64,000 bases of DNA from Pseudomonadales bacterium (GTDB lineage: Bacteria > Pseudomonadota > Gammaproteobacteria > Pseudomonadales > Pseudohongiellaceae): contig JACKOK010000005.1 of NCBI GenBank assembly GCA_024234365.1, positions 146,542-210,541 on the forward strand, written 5' to 3'. This document shows positions 33,917-42,639 of this stretch, piece after piece. The notes under the pieces were generated by a model. The model searched no databases. It saw only the letters and a list, made by a program, of their open reading frames with translations, and had not been told where the DNA came from. Numbering within the stretch: position 1 is the first letter of the stretch; every line of letters begins with the position of its first letter. The position numbers and the translations under genes are program-made.

Positions 33917-36735
33917 CCTCCTGCTACAAAGGAATGTGCTGGTTGAAATGCGACCTGCAGATGCAGACGCCTGCGGATGCGCGGCATTGGGCTGGAGACC
34001 GCCTCGAAGCCGGACAAGAGGCTGTCGCAGCGAAGGCGTTTGCGGAAGCCTGTTATCAACAGCGTCTGGATGTGGTGGGCATTACCGACCACAACTTTCT
34101 GAGCAAGGACTTTATTCCACATCTGCAGACTGCGTTCGATGAGATTGAGCGGGAGTTCAGCCACAAGATCACCTTGTTTCCAGGATTTGAGTTCGAGGCG
34201 GCTGGCGTTGGCAGGGGCGTTCATGTTCTTTGTCTTTTCGAACCAGGAACGGACCTGACTCGGCTGGACTCGATTCTTACGGAATGCGGTGTGAGCTATC
34301 CGAGAGTGAATGCGGCAGGACAGCTCGAAAAATCAGACAAAAATCTGAAAGAGATTTTGCGCATCACCCAAGACAAGTATGGCGGAATCGTCATCATGCC
34401 GCATGCAACAAGCAATGACGGCATTTTCGACAACGATTCGATAGCGGAATGGTTGCAACAGGATCAATTCACGAATCCTGATCTGCTTGCGGTAGAAGTG
34501 CCAAAGCCTGTCCAATTGATGAGCGCTGGATATCAGCGGCTTCTCCGTTCTGGCGACGATTGTCAGCCAGGCTGGAAGCGCATTCGCCCCATTGCCACAC
34601 TCATGTCTTCGGACAACAAGAAGCTGGTCGACTTCGATGAGCATCAGAAGCCGACGCCTAACAGCATTGGCTACCGGTACTCATGGTTCAAAATGTCCGA
34701 GCCCTCCATCGAGTCGCTCCGCCAGGCATTCCTCGACCATGAATCCCGCATCATTCTGCCGGAAGACGTTTCGACAGATACGCACCCGGCACAGCGCGTT
34801 CGTCAGGCGACCATCAAGTCGATCTCGATCAAGAACGTGGCGTTCCTGGCCGACCAGCAGGTCCATTTTTCCCCCAACATGAACTGTGTGATCGGTGGCC
34901 GAGGCAGCGGGAAATCCACCTTGCTTGAATACCTGAGAATCATCCTGGGCAAGGACAAATCGAAGGATCTTGATTACGGGACTAAAGAGCGGATCAAACG
35001 TGTACGCGATACGCTGAACGAACCCCGTGCAGAAGTCGAGGTGTGCTGGGTCAGCGCGGATGGCGTCGAAGATCGTATCGTTTGGCAAAACGGCAGCCCA
35101 ACCGTGCAGGGTCGCGACCTGGCCGATCCTGAAACCTTTTTCAATAGCTTGCCTCTTCGCTTTTACAGCCAGCAGCAGCTCAACCGGCTGACCGAGTCGA
35201 AAACCGATGACGGAAGCGTTCGGCAGGCTCAACGGCTGCTGGAGCTGGTCGACGGATTCACCAAAAGCGAACTGGATGAGCTGGCGGATCGGGAGCACAA
35301 GCTCAAGCTGCAGATCCAGGACGCTTTTTCCAATCTCCGCAAGGCCAAGACACTCGAAAAGGATTACAAGCGGCTCCAGCAAGAGCATCAAGAACTGGAC
35401 CGGCAATGGAAGGCCCGAAGCGAGATTCAAGAGGATGCCCGCCAACACCAACTCCTCAAGGCCGAGGCACGTTACCTCGAAGGGCTTGCAGGAACACCAG
35501 GCAAGCAGTTCACCGACGTTGCCTCCCTGGCCGAGACAATCGCCGCATCGCACGTAGCATTTCAGGTTACAGATTCAACTCACGCGGCTTGGTTTAGGCA
35601 ATTCGACGATAAGGTAAAGGCCGCCAAGGATTCGTTGGCCCGAACTATCCGCGATGCCGTCGAGCAATTCGAAGCCGCTGTCGAGGATCTTAAAACCAAC
35701 GATCCGGCATGGAATGCGATCAGGGAGGAACTGGATCAGGCCGACGCCAAGTTCAGTGAAGCCTGCGCGGCTAAAGGTCTGACAACGGATGATGTTGGCC
35801 ATCTTCAGGAAATCAATCAATCACGCGCCAAGAAACAGCGGGAGATTGATGAAACCGGGGCTGAAATTCAGCGGCTAAAAGAAGCTGCGGGAGACACCGG
35901 TCTGCTCATGCAGCAGTTACATCAAATCTGGCGAGAGCAATTCCAGAAACGCGTTGAAGCCGCCGAACGAGCCAATGAACTCGCTGTACTGAATGAAGGC
36001 AGGCAGCGCTTTATCGAGGTCTCAGCAAAATACCAGCAGGATCATAAAAATTTCCGTGAGCTCTGGCAGAGCTTTGCGCCCTCTGATGGGCGGACGCGGC
36101 TAGGTAAGAATTGGGAAAGCTGTGGAGAGACCCTTTACACGCTTTTTGCCGGACAGGTCGATGCCGAGTCGCCCTGGCAAGTTCTGGAAGAGCATTTGTC
36201 CGTAGAGCAAGGCTCAGCGGGTTCGGATTTCGGAACGAACAGCCAAGAGCTATTCCAGCACATTCAAGACAATCTTGAACGTTGGGAAAAGCTGCGCTGC
36301 TCTCGGGTACAAGACACCGTCGACATGAAACTGTTTCGGGCAGATGGATCGACAGCAGGCAGCATCGCCGAAGGTTCCCTCTCTGACGGCCAGCGGAACA
36401 CCGCCGCCCTCGCACTGTTGCTGGCGCAGGAAGGTGGGCCGTTGGTGATCGATCAGCCCGAGGATGAGTTGGACTCCAACTTTGTGTTCCGGGAGCTGAT
36501 CCCGATGCTGCGCAAGGTCAAATCGAAGCGCCAACTCATCATGGCTACGCACAACGCCAATCTACCGGTAAATGGTGACGCCGAACTGGTCTACGCCTTC
36601 GAAGCTCGAGACGGAAAAGGTGAGGCGCTTGCTTGCGGGGGGCTTGATCAAGCGTCTGCAACCAAGGCTGTTCTCGACATCATGGAAGGGACGGAAGAAG
36701 CATTCCGCCGTAGGCGTGAGAAATACCATTTTTGA
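33913..36735 (+). CDS. PHP-domain/SMC-like ATPase (TrlF-like) embedded in the BREX operon
   Basis: The 940-residue protein joins an N-terminal PHP phosphoesterase-like domain (GITDHNF near 56-62, GFEFE at 91-95, MPHA at 162-165) to an SMC-like ABC ATPase. Walker A is GGRGSGKST at 328-336, a long coiled coil fills about 430-720, and the signature and Walker B lie in GSLSDGQRNTAAL and LVIDQPEDELDS, with MATHNANLPV as H-loop. The first PHP motif reads CDLQMQTP instead of the usual DLHxHT, so two metal-binding histidines are replaced. It overlaps pglX by four bases. Such fusions are known in defence loci; its role with BREX is inferred. Confidence 0.85.
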   Translation: MTSCYKGMCWLKCDLQMQTPADARHWAGDRLEAGQEAVAAKAFAEACYQQRLDVVGITDHNFLSKDFIPHLQTAFDEIEREFSHKITLFPGFEFEAAGVGRGVHVLCLFEPGTDLTRLDSILTECGVSYPRVNAAGQLEKSDKNLKEILRITQDKYGGIVIMPHATSNDGIFDNDSIAEWLQQDQFTNPDLLAVEVPKPVQLMSAGYQRLLRSGDDCQPGWKRIRPIATLMSSDNKKLVDFDEHQKPTPNSIGYRYSWFKMSEPSIESLRQAFLDHESRIILPEDVSTDTHPAQRVRQATIKSISIKNVAFLADQQVHFSPNMNCVIGGRGSGKSTLLEYLRIILGKDKSKDLDYGTKERIKRVRDTLNEPRAEVEVCWVSADGVEDRIVWQNGSPTVQGRDLADPETFFNSLPLRFYSQQQLNRLTESKTDDGSVRQAQRLLELVDGFTKSELDELADREHKLKLQIQDAFSNLRKAKTLEKDYKRLQQEHQELDRQWKARSEIQEDARQHQLLKAEARYLEGLAGTPGKQFTDVASLAETIAASHVAFQVTDSTHAAWFRQFDDKVKAAKDSLARTIRDAVEQFEAAVEDLKTNDPAWNAIREELDQADAKFSEACAAKGLTTDDVGHLQEINQSRAKKQREIDETGAEIQRLKEAAGDTGLLMQQLHQIWREQFQKRVEAAERANELAVLNEGRQRFIEVSAKYQQDHKNFRELWQSFAPSDGRTRLGKNWESCGETLYTLFAGQVDAESPWQVLEEHLSVEQGSAGSDFGTNSQELFQHIQDNLERWEKLRCSRVQDTVDMKLFRADGSTAGSIAEGSLSDGQRNTAALALLLAQEGGPLVIDQPEDELDSNFVFRELIPMLRKVKSKRQLIMATHNANLPVNGDAELVYAFEARDGKGEALACGGLDQASATKAVLDIMEGTEEAFRRRREKYHF

Positions 36736-36778
36736 GGCGTTAGATGATCAGAACTATTCATTTCAAAGAAGGTGACTC

Positions 36779-39127
36779 ATGAGAGTGCTTGATCATCTCC
36801 TGAAAGCGGTTCGTGATGCCGCCGTCTTCAACCCGGAGGTACAAGTCGCACCGGCCTGTATTCTCTGGCCGGATCGTGACCGGCAGTGGGAAGCCGTCAT
36901 ACCCGTTCTTCAGGCCGAACTGCCTGAACTCATGATCCTGGGCGACTATGCGCCCGAAAAGCGGATCGGGCCTGCCATCTGGTTGCGTTGCGTGATTGCC
37001 GGTCGAGCCGAGGATGTTTCGCTGCCCAAGGATCGGACACCGATTTTTTATCTGCCGGGCGTCAGCCGCCAGGACCTGCGGGCTGTCGAAACTTGCCCGG
37101 ATCACCTGAAGCCGCTTGCTGAATTGCAATACCGGGGCGTGATCTGGTCACAAATCAATGCGAAAGACTGGACGATCCTGGCCTATCTGAAATCCGACCA
37201 GGGGGGGCTTGGGCTGGGTGTCGCCCAAGACAACGATGCCAAGAACGCCATGCAGCTCGCGTTGTATCGGCTCCTCGACGAGGATGTCTCCTTGCTGAAA
37301 GGCAAGCGTCTGGACAAGGACTACTTCAATACCATGTTGACGGGTGGCGACCCGATTCGCGACCTCCTGCAATGGCTTAATGCCCGTGACGGTATCAGCG
37401 AATCGAAGGATGAAGTTCATTGGCAGGCATTTATAGAGGTTTGCAAGTCACAATTTGCTTTCAATCCTCAAACAGAAGGTGTCCTAACCGGTTGTAGCAG
37501 ACTGGCAATGCACGAAGGACCGTGGCTCGTCGTTTGGGAGCGCTTTTGTGAAGCCCCAAGACGATATCCCAATATTCCGGAGCAGATTCTTAAGTGCCAA
37601 TATCCTTCTTTCGACATGTTTGCTGATGAAAAAACGGCCGGGGGTTGGCCGCAATGGAACTATGAGCAGGAAAAGCAGCTGCACCTCGAGCTGATTGCAC
37701 TGGCTAACATTCCTGCTCATAAAGCCAGGGCAACAATCCTTGAGTTGGAAAAACAGCACGGACGCAGACGCTCTCTGGTCTGGGCCGAACTGGGTGATGC
37801 GCCCCTGGCCGGCGCATTGGAACATCTGGCGACCATCGCCGAGATCACCAAAAGTGGCCTTGCCGCAGGATCGGTCGATGACCTCGCAGCGGGATATCGC
37901 AGCCACGGATGGAGGGTCGATGACGGAGTGATCCGGGCTTTGGCCCAAGTCGAAAGTACTGCCGACTTTGATGCCGTGATGACCGCTATTCGATCTGTTT
38001 ATCTTCCTTGGGTGGAAGAATCCGCTCGCTACCTCCAAAAATTGGTAGATGGTGCATCGTACCCGGGAGGCACCTGTCTGACGGCAAAGGCAGCACCTTT
38101 CAGTCCCGGGGACTGCGTTCTTTTCGTCGACGGACTCCGTTTCGATGCTGGAAAGCGTCTGGTTGGTTCTTTAGAGGCGTGTGGATTTGATATTTCCGAG
38201 GAACCTGCCTGGACAGCCCTGCCGAGTGTAACGGCAACCGGCAAGGCGGCGGTAACCCCGGTACGAGACAAGATTCGCGGTGAGGATGGCAGCCCTGATT
38301 TTGAGCCGTCTGTAGCAGACACCGGTCAATCGTTAAAGGGCGGCTATCACCTGAAGAAGTTACTGACCGACGCGGGATGGTCGATCCTTGAGCGCTCTGC
38401 TGATTGCGATGGCCAGGGTATGGCCTGGTGCGAGTTTGGAGACATCGACCACGAAGGCCACGACCGTGGGTGGAAACTTGCCAAACACATCGATGCCCTG
38501 ATTGTTGAGGTCACAGACCGTATCACGGAGCTTTTGGCCGCTGGATGGAAACGTGTTCGGGTGGTGACAGACCATGGCTGGTTGTTGCTGCCCGGGGGAT
38601 TGCCAAAAATCGATCTTCCCAGCGCCCTAGCCGATAACAAGTGGGGCCGATGCGCCTCATTAAAACCCGGGGCCACTTCCGAGGAGCGGCTTTACCCATG
38701 GTACTGGAATCCAAACCAGTATTTTGCCCTCGCTGATGGCGTGAGCTGCTTCAAGAAAGGCGAAGAGTACACCCATGGCGGCCTAAGTCTGCAAGAGTGC
38801 CTGACGCTGCAATTGACGGTAACTCGAGGTGAATCTGCTCAGGCTGCGGCATCTGTCGAATTCACTGACGTGGTGTGGAAGGGGCTGCGCTGTACCGTTG
38901 CCGTAGATGGCAACTTCTCGGGTTTATCACTTGATGTTCGTAGCCAAGCAGGCAATTCATTGTCCAGTGTGGTCGTTGGCAGCAAACCGCTTAAAGACAA
39001 CGGAACAGCCTCTGTAGTCGTCGAGGACGAGGACATGGAGGGGCGTGAAGCAACGGTGGTCCTGGTCGATGCCAATGGATCGCTGGTTGCGCAAATCGCC
39101 ACAGTAATTGGTGGAGGTAATACATGA
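36779..39127 (+). CDS. pglZ: BREX phosphatase-superfamily protein PglZ
   Basis: PglZ is the hallmark BREX protein, of the alkaline-phosphatase superfamily. The 782-residue product has the metal-site segments VLFVDGLRFDAGKRL and VVTDHGWLLLPGG, and the N-terminal region (APACILWPDRDRQWEAVIP) typical of the type B form of BREX-1 PglZ. The ATG at 36779 follows a short gap after the PHP-ATPase gene, with GAAGGTGACTC in front. Its end overlaps brxL by four bases. Confidence 0.93.
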   Translation: MRVLDHLLKAVRDAAVFNPEVQVAPACILWPDRDRQWEAVIPVLQAELPELMILGDYAPEKRIGPAIWLRCVIAGRAEDVSLPKDRTPIFYLPGVSRQDLRAVETCPDHLKPLAELQYRGVIWSQINAKDWTILAYLKSDQGGLGLGVAQDNDAKNAMQLALYRLLDEDVSLLKGKRLDKDYFNTMLTGGDPIRDLLQWLNARDGISESKDEVHWQAFIEVCKSQFAFNPQTEGVLTGCSRLAMHEGPWLVVWERFCEAPRRYPNIPEQILKCQYPSFDMFADEKTAGGWPQWNYEQEKQLHLELIALANIPAHKARATILELEKQHGRRRSLVWAELGDAPLAGALEHLATIAEITKSGLAAGSVDDLAAGYRSHGWRVDDGVIRALAQVESTADFDAVMTAIRSVYLPWVEESARYLQKLVDGASYPGGTCLTAKAAPFSPGDCVLFVDGLRFDAGKRLVGSLEACGFDISEEPAWTALPSVTATGKAAVTPVRDKIRGEDGSPDFEPSVADTGQSLKGGYHLKKLLTDAGWSILERSADCDGQGMAWCEFGDIDHEGHDRGWKLAKHIDALIVEVTDRITELLAAGWKRVRVVTDHGWLLLPGGLPKIDLPSALADNKWGRCASLKPGATSEERLYPWYWNPNQYFALADGVSCFKKGEEYTHGGLSLQECLTLQLTVTRGESAQAAASVEFTDVVWKGLRCTVAVDGNFSGLSLDVRSQAGNSLSSVVVGSKPLKDNGTASVVVEDEDMEGREATVVLVDANGSLVAQIATVIGGGNT

Positions 39128-41169
39128 TTGAAATGGACCAGATCGACAAAAAAGCGGCCTCCTCGCTAGAGGGGTACTTGGTCCGGAAGGATCTGGTCCG
39201 GACGTTTAGCCGCCAGTTTCCAGTGCCGACGTATGTGGTCGAGTTTCTGCTCGGCCGGTACTGCGCCAGCACCGAGCAGGACGAGATTGATGAGGGTCTC
39301 GAGATCGTCCAACGGCAACTCAAATCGCGAACGGTCAAGGCCGGGGAAGAAGAGCTCTTCAAGGCTCGGGCCAGGGAAAATGGCGAGGTCAAAATCATCG
39401 ACCTCATTACCGCTCGCCTGGATGCGAAGACCGACTCCTACATCGCAACACTGCCGAGCCTGCGTCTGACCGATGTCCGCATTAGCCCGGAACTGGTGAA
39501 TGAACATGAGCGAATGCTGACAGGTGGTTTCTATGCCGAAATCAGCCTGAACTACGATGCGGCCATCGCCCAGGAGAGTAAAGGCAGACCTTTCGGTGTT
39601 GAATCGCTCCGGGAAATCCAACTATCCAAACGCGATGTGCTCGACATCCTGGCCGAGGCCCGCAAGTCCTTTACTACCGACGAGTGGAAGGAGTTTCTAC
39701 TTCGATCCATCGGCATAGAGCCGAACGGATTGTCCCGGCGGCAACGTGACGCCCTGATGCTGCGAATGGTTCCCTTTGTCGAGCGTAACTACAACCTGGT
39801 GGAACTCGGTCCCAGAGGAACGGGCAAGAGCCATCTCTTCCAGCAGGTTTCTCCGTATGCGCATCTGATTTCTGGAGGTAAGGCCACGGTTGCCCGGATG
39901 TTCGTCAACAACGCAACCGGCCAGCGCGGATTGGTCTGCCAATACGATGTGGTCTGCTTCGACGAGGTATCCGGCGTCTCTTTCGACCAGAAGGATGGCG
40001 TGAACATCATGAAGGGGTACATGGAGTCCGGTGAATTCAGCCGTGGCAAGGAAAGCATCCGTGCCGATGGCAGCATCGTCCTGGTTGGCAACTTCGATGT
40101 GGATGTTGAACATCAACAGCGTATCGGGCACCTGTTTGGTCCTATGCCACCCGAGATGAAAGACGACACTGCTTTCATGGATCGAATCCACGCATTTCTG
40201 CCTGGCTGGGATGTTCCCAAAATCAGCAAGGAACTGTTGACGAATCACTTCGGTCTGGTGAGCGATTTCTTGTCCGAATGCTGGAGCCAGCTTCGTAATC
40301 AAAGCAGAGTGAGCGTACTGCAAAACCGGGTGTTCTTCGGTGGCGCTCTGTCAGGGCGCGATACCAATGCGGTCAATAAAACCGTGAGTGGATTACTCAA
40401 GCTTCTCTATCCCGGTGAGGGTGAGGCAGCCGATGAGGACATCGAGTGGGCCGTCCATATCGCCATGGAGGCAAGGCGTCGCGTCAAGGAACAGCAGAAG
40501 CGCATCGGCGCGGCGGAATTCCGTAATACTCACTTCAGCTACGTGATGGGGGCTGATGGCGTAGAAAAGTTTGTCTCGACTCCAGAACTGCAAAGCGAAA
40601 ACAGCATTGGTGGCGATCCCCTTGAGCCCGGCCAAGTCTGGACCATCTCGCCAGGTGGCGGTGAAGAGCACCCGGGACTCTACCGTATCGAGATCAACGA
40701 AGGTCCGGGCTCCGGCGTCAAGATCCTCAACAAACCCGTGCCGCCAGCCTTCAAGGAAAGCATGGGCTATGCAGAGCAAAACCTCTACGCCCGGGCAATG
40801 CAACTGGTCGGAGACAAGGACCCTCGTCACCACGAATTCACTGCCCAACTCCGAGCCTTTGACGCATCCAAGTCCGGCGCGAAACTTGGCATGGCATCAC
40901 TCATCGCGCTCTGCACGGCTCTCTTGAAGAAGAGTGTTCGCGGCGGCCTCATCATCGTGGGAGAGATTAACCTGGGTGGCTCCATCGAGCCGATTCACAA
41001 TCCCGTCACTATCGCCGAGATCGCGGTTGCAAAAGGTGCTTCGGCTCTCTTGGTTCCTGTTTCCTGCCGACGGCAGCTTTTGGATCTATCCGACGATATG
41101 GCAACTAAGATCGATATTCAGTTTTATTCAGATTCTACGGATGCGCTTTTAAAGGCGATAGTTGAGTGA
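39124..41169 (+). CDS. brxL: BREX protein BrxL (Lon-like AAA+ ATPase)
   Basis: BrxL is the last core gene of type I BREX. The 681-residue protein has an N-terminal domain, an AAA+ module (Walker A GPRGTGKSH, Walker B VVCFDEVSG) and a C-terminal Lon-type fold (GGLIIVGEINLGGSIEPIHN). By eye, the Lon PSAG serine is replaced (GAKLGMAS) and the dyad lysine position reads GASALLVP, so peptidase activity is doubtful. It may act on DNA, as reported for other BrxL proteins. The gene ends the operon; about 290 bases without a gene separate it from attR. Confidence 0.92.
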   Translation: MIEMDQIDKKAASSLEGYLVRKDLVRTFSRQFPVPTYVVEFLLGRYCASTEQDEIDEGLEIVQRQLKSRTVKAGEEELFKARARENGEVKIIDLITARLDAKTDSYIATLPSLRLTDVRISPELVNEHERMLTGGFYAEISLNYDAAIAQESKGRPFGVESLREIQLSKRDVLDILAEARKSFTTDEWKEFLLRSIGIEPNGLSRRQRDALMLRMVPFVERNYNLVELGPRGTGKSHLFQQVSPYAHLISGGKATVARMFVNNATGQRGLVCQYDVVCFDEVSGVSFDQKDGVNIMKGYMESGEFSRGKESIRADGSIVLVGNFDVDVEHQQRIGHLFGPMPPEMKDDTAFMDRIHAFLPGWDVPKISKELLTNHFGLVSDFLSECWSQLRNQSRVSVLQNRVFFGGALSGRDTNAVNKTVSGLLKLLYPGEGEAADEDIEWAVHIAMEARRRVKEQQKRIGAAEFRNTHFSYVMGADGVEKFVSTPELQSENSIGGDPLEPGQVWTISPGGGEEHPGLYRIEINEGPGSGVKILNKPVPPAFKESMGYAEQNLYARAMQLVGDKDPRHHEFTAQLRAFDASKSGAKLGMASLIALCTALLKKSVRGGLIIVGEINLGGSIEPIHNPVTIAEIAVAKGASALLVPVSCRRQLLDLSDDMATKIDIQFYSDSTDALLKAIVE

Positions 41170-41456
41170 TTTCAAAGAAGTGGAAAGTACTAATTAAGCA
41201 GCCTAGCCTTAACTATAGCTTGACCAAGTGAGAAAGGTGGAGTGAAGAGTGCGAAAAGCCAGCTTACAAGGTTTTTTTGTTATTTGTGGGAAAAGAAGCA
41301 TGATCATTATGTATATATTTGTCCTTTTTTTTGTCGGTGGGACGCGCTTCTGTGTCCTTTCTCAAATAGAGGGTGGAAAAGTAAAAACCACGAATATCAT
41401 AAGGTTGTAAAAATTTGACGGGACACGGAAGGCACAGAGAAGAACGGGGTGAAGTT
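41170..41456. other. Non-coding right end of the island
   Basis: This AT-rich stretch between brxL and attR has no convincing gene. It contains TTTTGTCGGTGG at 41329-41340, the same 12 bases as 22586-22597 near attL, which could be an integrase arm site. I see no clear hairpin terminator after brxL. Confidence 0.5.
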
Positions 41457-41486
41457 TTCGAGTCCCGTCCGGTCCGCCACTACTTT
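41457..41486. repeat. attR: 30-bp direct repeat
   Basis: This is an exact copy of 22507-22536. It keeps only the 3' end of tRNA-Asp and no full tRNA, so it marks the distal junction. Core-type sequence resumes to its right. Confidence 0.9.
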
Positions 41487-41577
41487 TCTCCTTCTCAGGT
41501 TTCCCCTTTTCCCTTATTGCGTTACTGTCACGGCTGATCGGTTTTTGCCGTTTTTCTGCTATTTCTGTTTCTGATCG

Positions 41578-42558
41578 ATGAGTACAGATTGGGGTATGGG
41601 CTGTATGTTGTGTGTGGAAACATCCAGGGGCGAACGGGCTCTGGCACAGCTGGAATCTGCTTCGATATCCGCCTCCGTTCTGGAGGATGTACAGGACCCT
41701 TGGCTACAGGAGCACGGCATTCACCTGCGCATGCTGCGCCTGGATCGCATTCATCCGCAGATCAGCGGCAATAAATGGTTCAAGCTCAAATACAATCTTC
41801 GCGCCGCGCAGGCAGCAGGGGAGGACACGCTGCTCAGTTTTGGCGGCGCTTGGTCCAATCATCTGCTGGCACTGGCCGAGGCGGGGCGTCTTGGCGACCT
41901 GCGTACCATCGGGGTGGTGCGTGGTGAAGAATCGCAGGCACCGAGCCCGGTGCTGCAGCGATGTGCCGATGCCGGCATGGTGCTGCATCATGTCCCGCGC
42001 GGCGACTACCGGCGCAAGCACGAAGCGGCGTTTATCTCGCAGCTGCGAGATCGTTTTGGCCACTTTTATCTGATTCCCGAGGGGGGCAGCAATCTCGACG
42101 GCGTGCGTGGCTGTGCCGACATCGTGCCTCTACTGGGCCTGGACGATCGCCCCGTTACCGTGGCGCTGGCCTGCGGCACGGCGGCAACGCTGGCAGGTAT
42201 GCTGCTTGCGCTGCCGGAGTCTGCCACGGCACTGGGTATCTCGGTGCTGCGTGGCGAGGACACGCTGAGCCCCCAGGTTGCACAGTGTTTGCAGGCCTTG
42301 GGTCAGACCAAGCCTTGCCCCTGGCAGATCGAAACCCGCTTTCACTGCGGCGGTTATGCCCGCCGTACGGCTCAGCTGCTGGATTTCATTGAGGGCTTCG
42401 AGCTGCGCACGGGCATCCCGCTGGAGCCGGTGTACACCGGCAAGCTCATGCTGGCGCTCTATCGCCTGATAGAGGAGGGGCGCTGGCCCCCGGGCAGTGA
42501 ACTGATCGCAATCCATACCGGTGGGCTCTTCCCTCGCGAATGCCAGAAGCTGGCCTGA
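41578..42558 (+). CDS. PLP-dependent ACC deaminase / D-cysteine desulfhydrase family enzyme
   Basis: The 326-residue protein belongs to fold-type II PLP enzymes. The segment HPQISGNKWFKLKYNL contains the lysine expected to bind PLP, SFGGAWSNHLLALA is the substrate-binding loop, and ALACGTAATLAGML is the phosphate-binding loop. Members include ACC deaminase and D-cysteine desulfhydrase, and sequence alone does not separate them. It is the first gene outside the island on the right, so it probably once lay next to the tRNA genes. Confidence 0.82.
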   Translation: MSTDWGMGCMLCVETSRGERALAQLESASISASVLEDVQDPWLQEHGIHLRMLRLDRIHPQISGNKWFKLKYNLRAAQAAGEDTLLSFGGAWSNHLLALAEAGRLGDLRTIGVVRGEESQAPSPVLQRCADAGMVLHHVPRGDYRRKHEAAFISQLRDRFGHFYLIPEGGSNLDGVRGCADIVPLLGLDDRPVTVALACGTAATLAGMLLALPESATALGISVLRGEDTLSPQVAQCLQALGQTKPCPWQIETRFHCGGYARRTAQLLDFIEGFELRTGIPLEPVYTGKLMLALYRLIEEGRWPPGSELIAIHTGGLFPRECQKLA

Positions 42559-42639
42559 AACTGGCGGACAGCGATTTAAAGTGGTAAATTTTCCCACGTT
42601 TTCCTTTTTCAGCTGTTTTTCTGTGCGTTCGGATTGGAT

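Larger units (their letters stand above)
22507..41486. mobile_element. Integrated BREX defence island in tRNA-Asp
   Basis: A perfect 30-bp direct repeat that includes the tRNA-Asp 3' end bounds this 19-kb segment. It contains a tyrosine recombinase next to the tRNA and a single plus-strand block of BREX and associated genes. Both outer flanks are core genes (cyclase and tRNAs on the left, PLP enzyme on the right). No conjugation, phage structural or replication genes are visible, so it looks like a non-self-transmissible genomic island. Confidence 0.88.

Noticed and set aside
41457..41480. Second tRNA-Asp gene at the right end of the island
   Set aside because: Only the 3' T arm and acceptor strand are present; there is no D arm or anticodon arm, so it is the attR copy.
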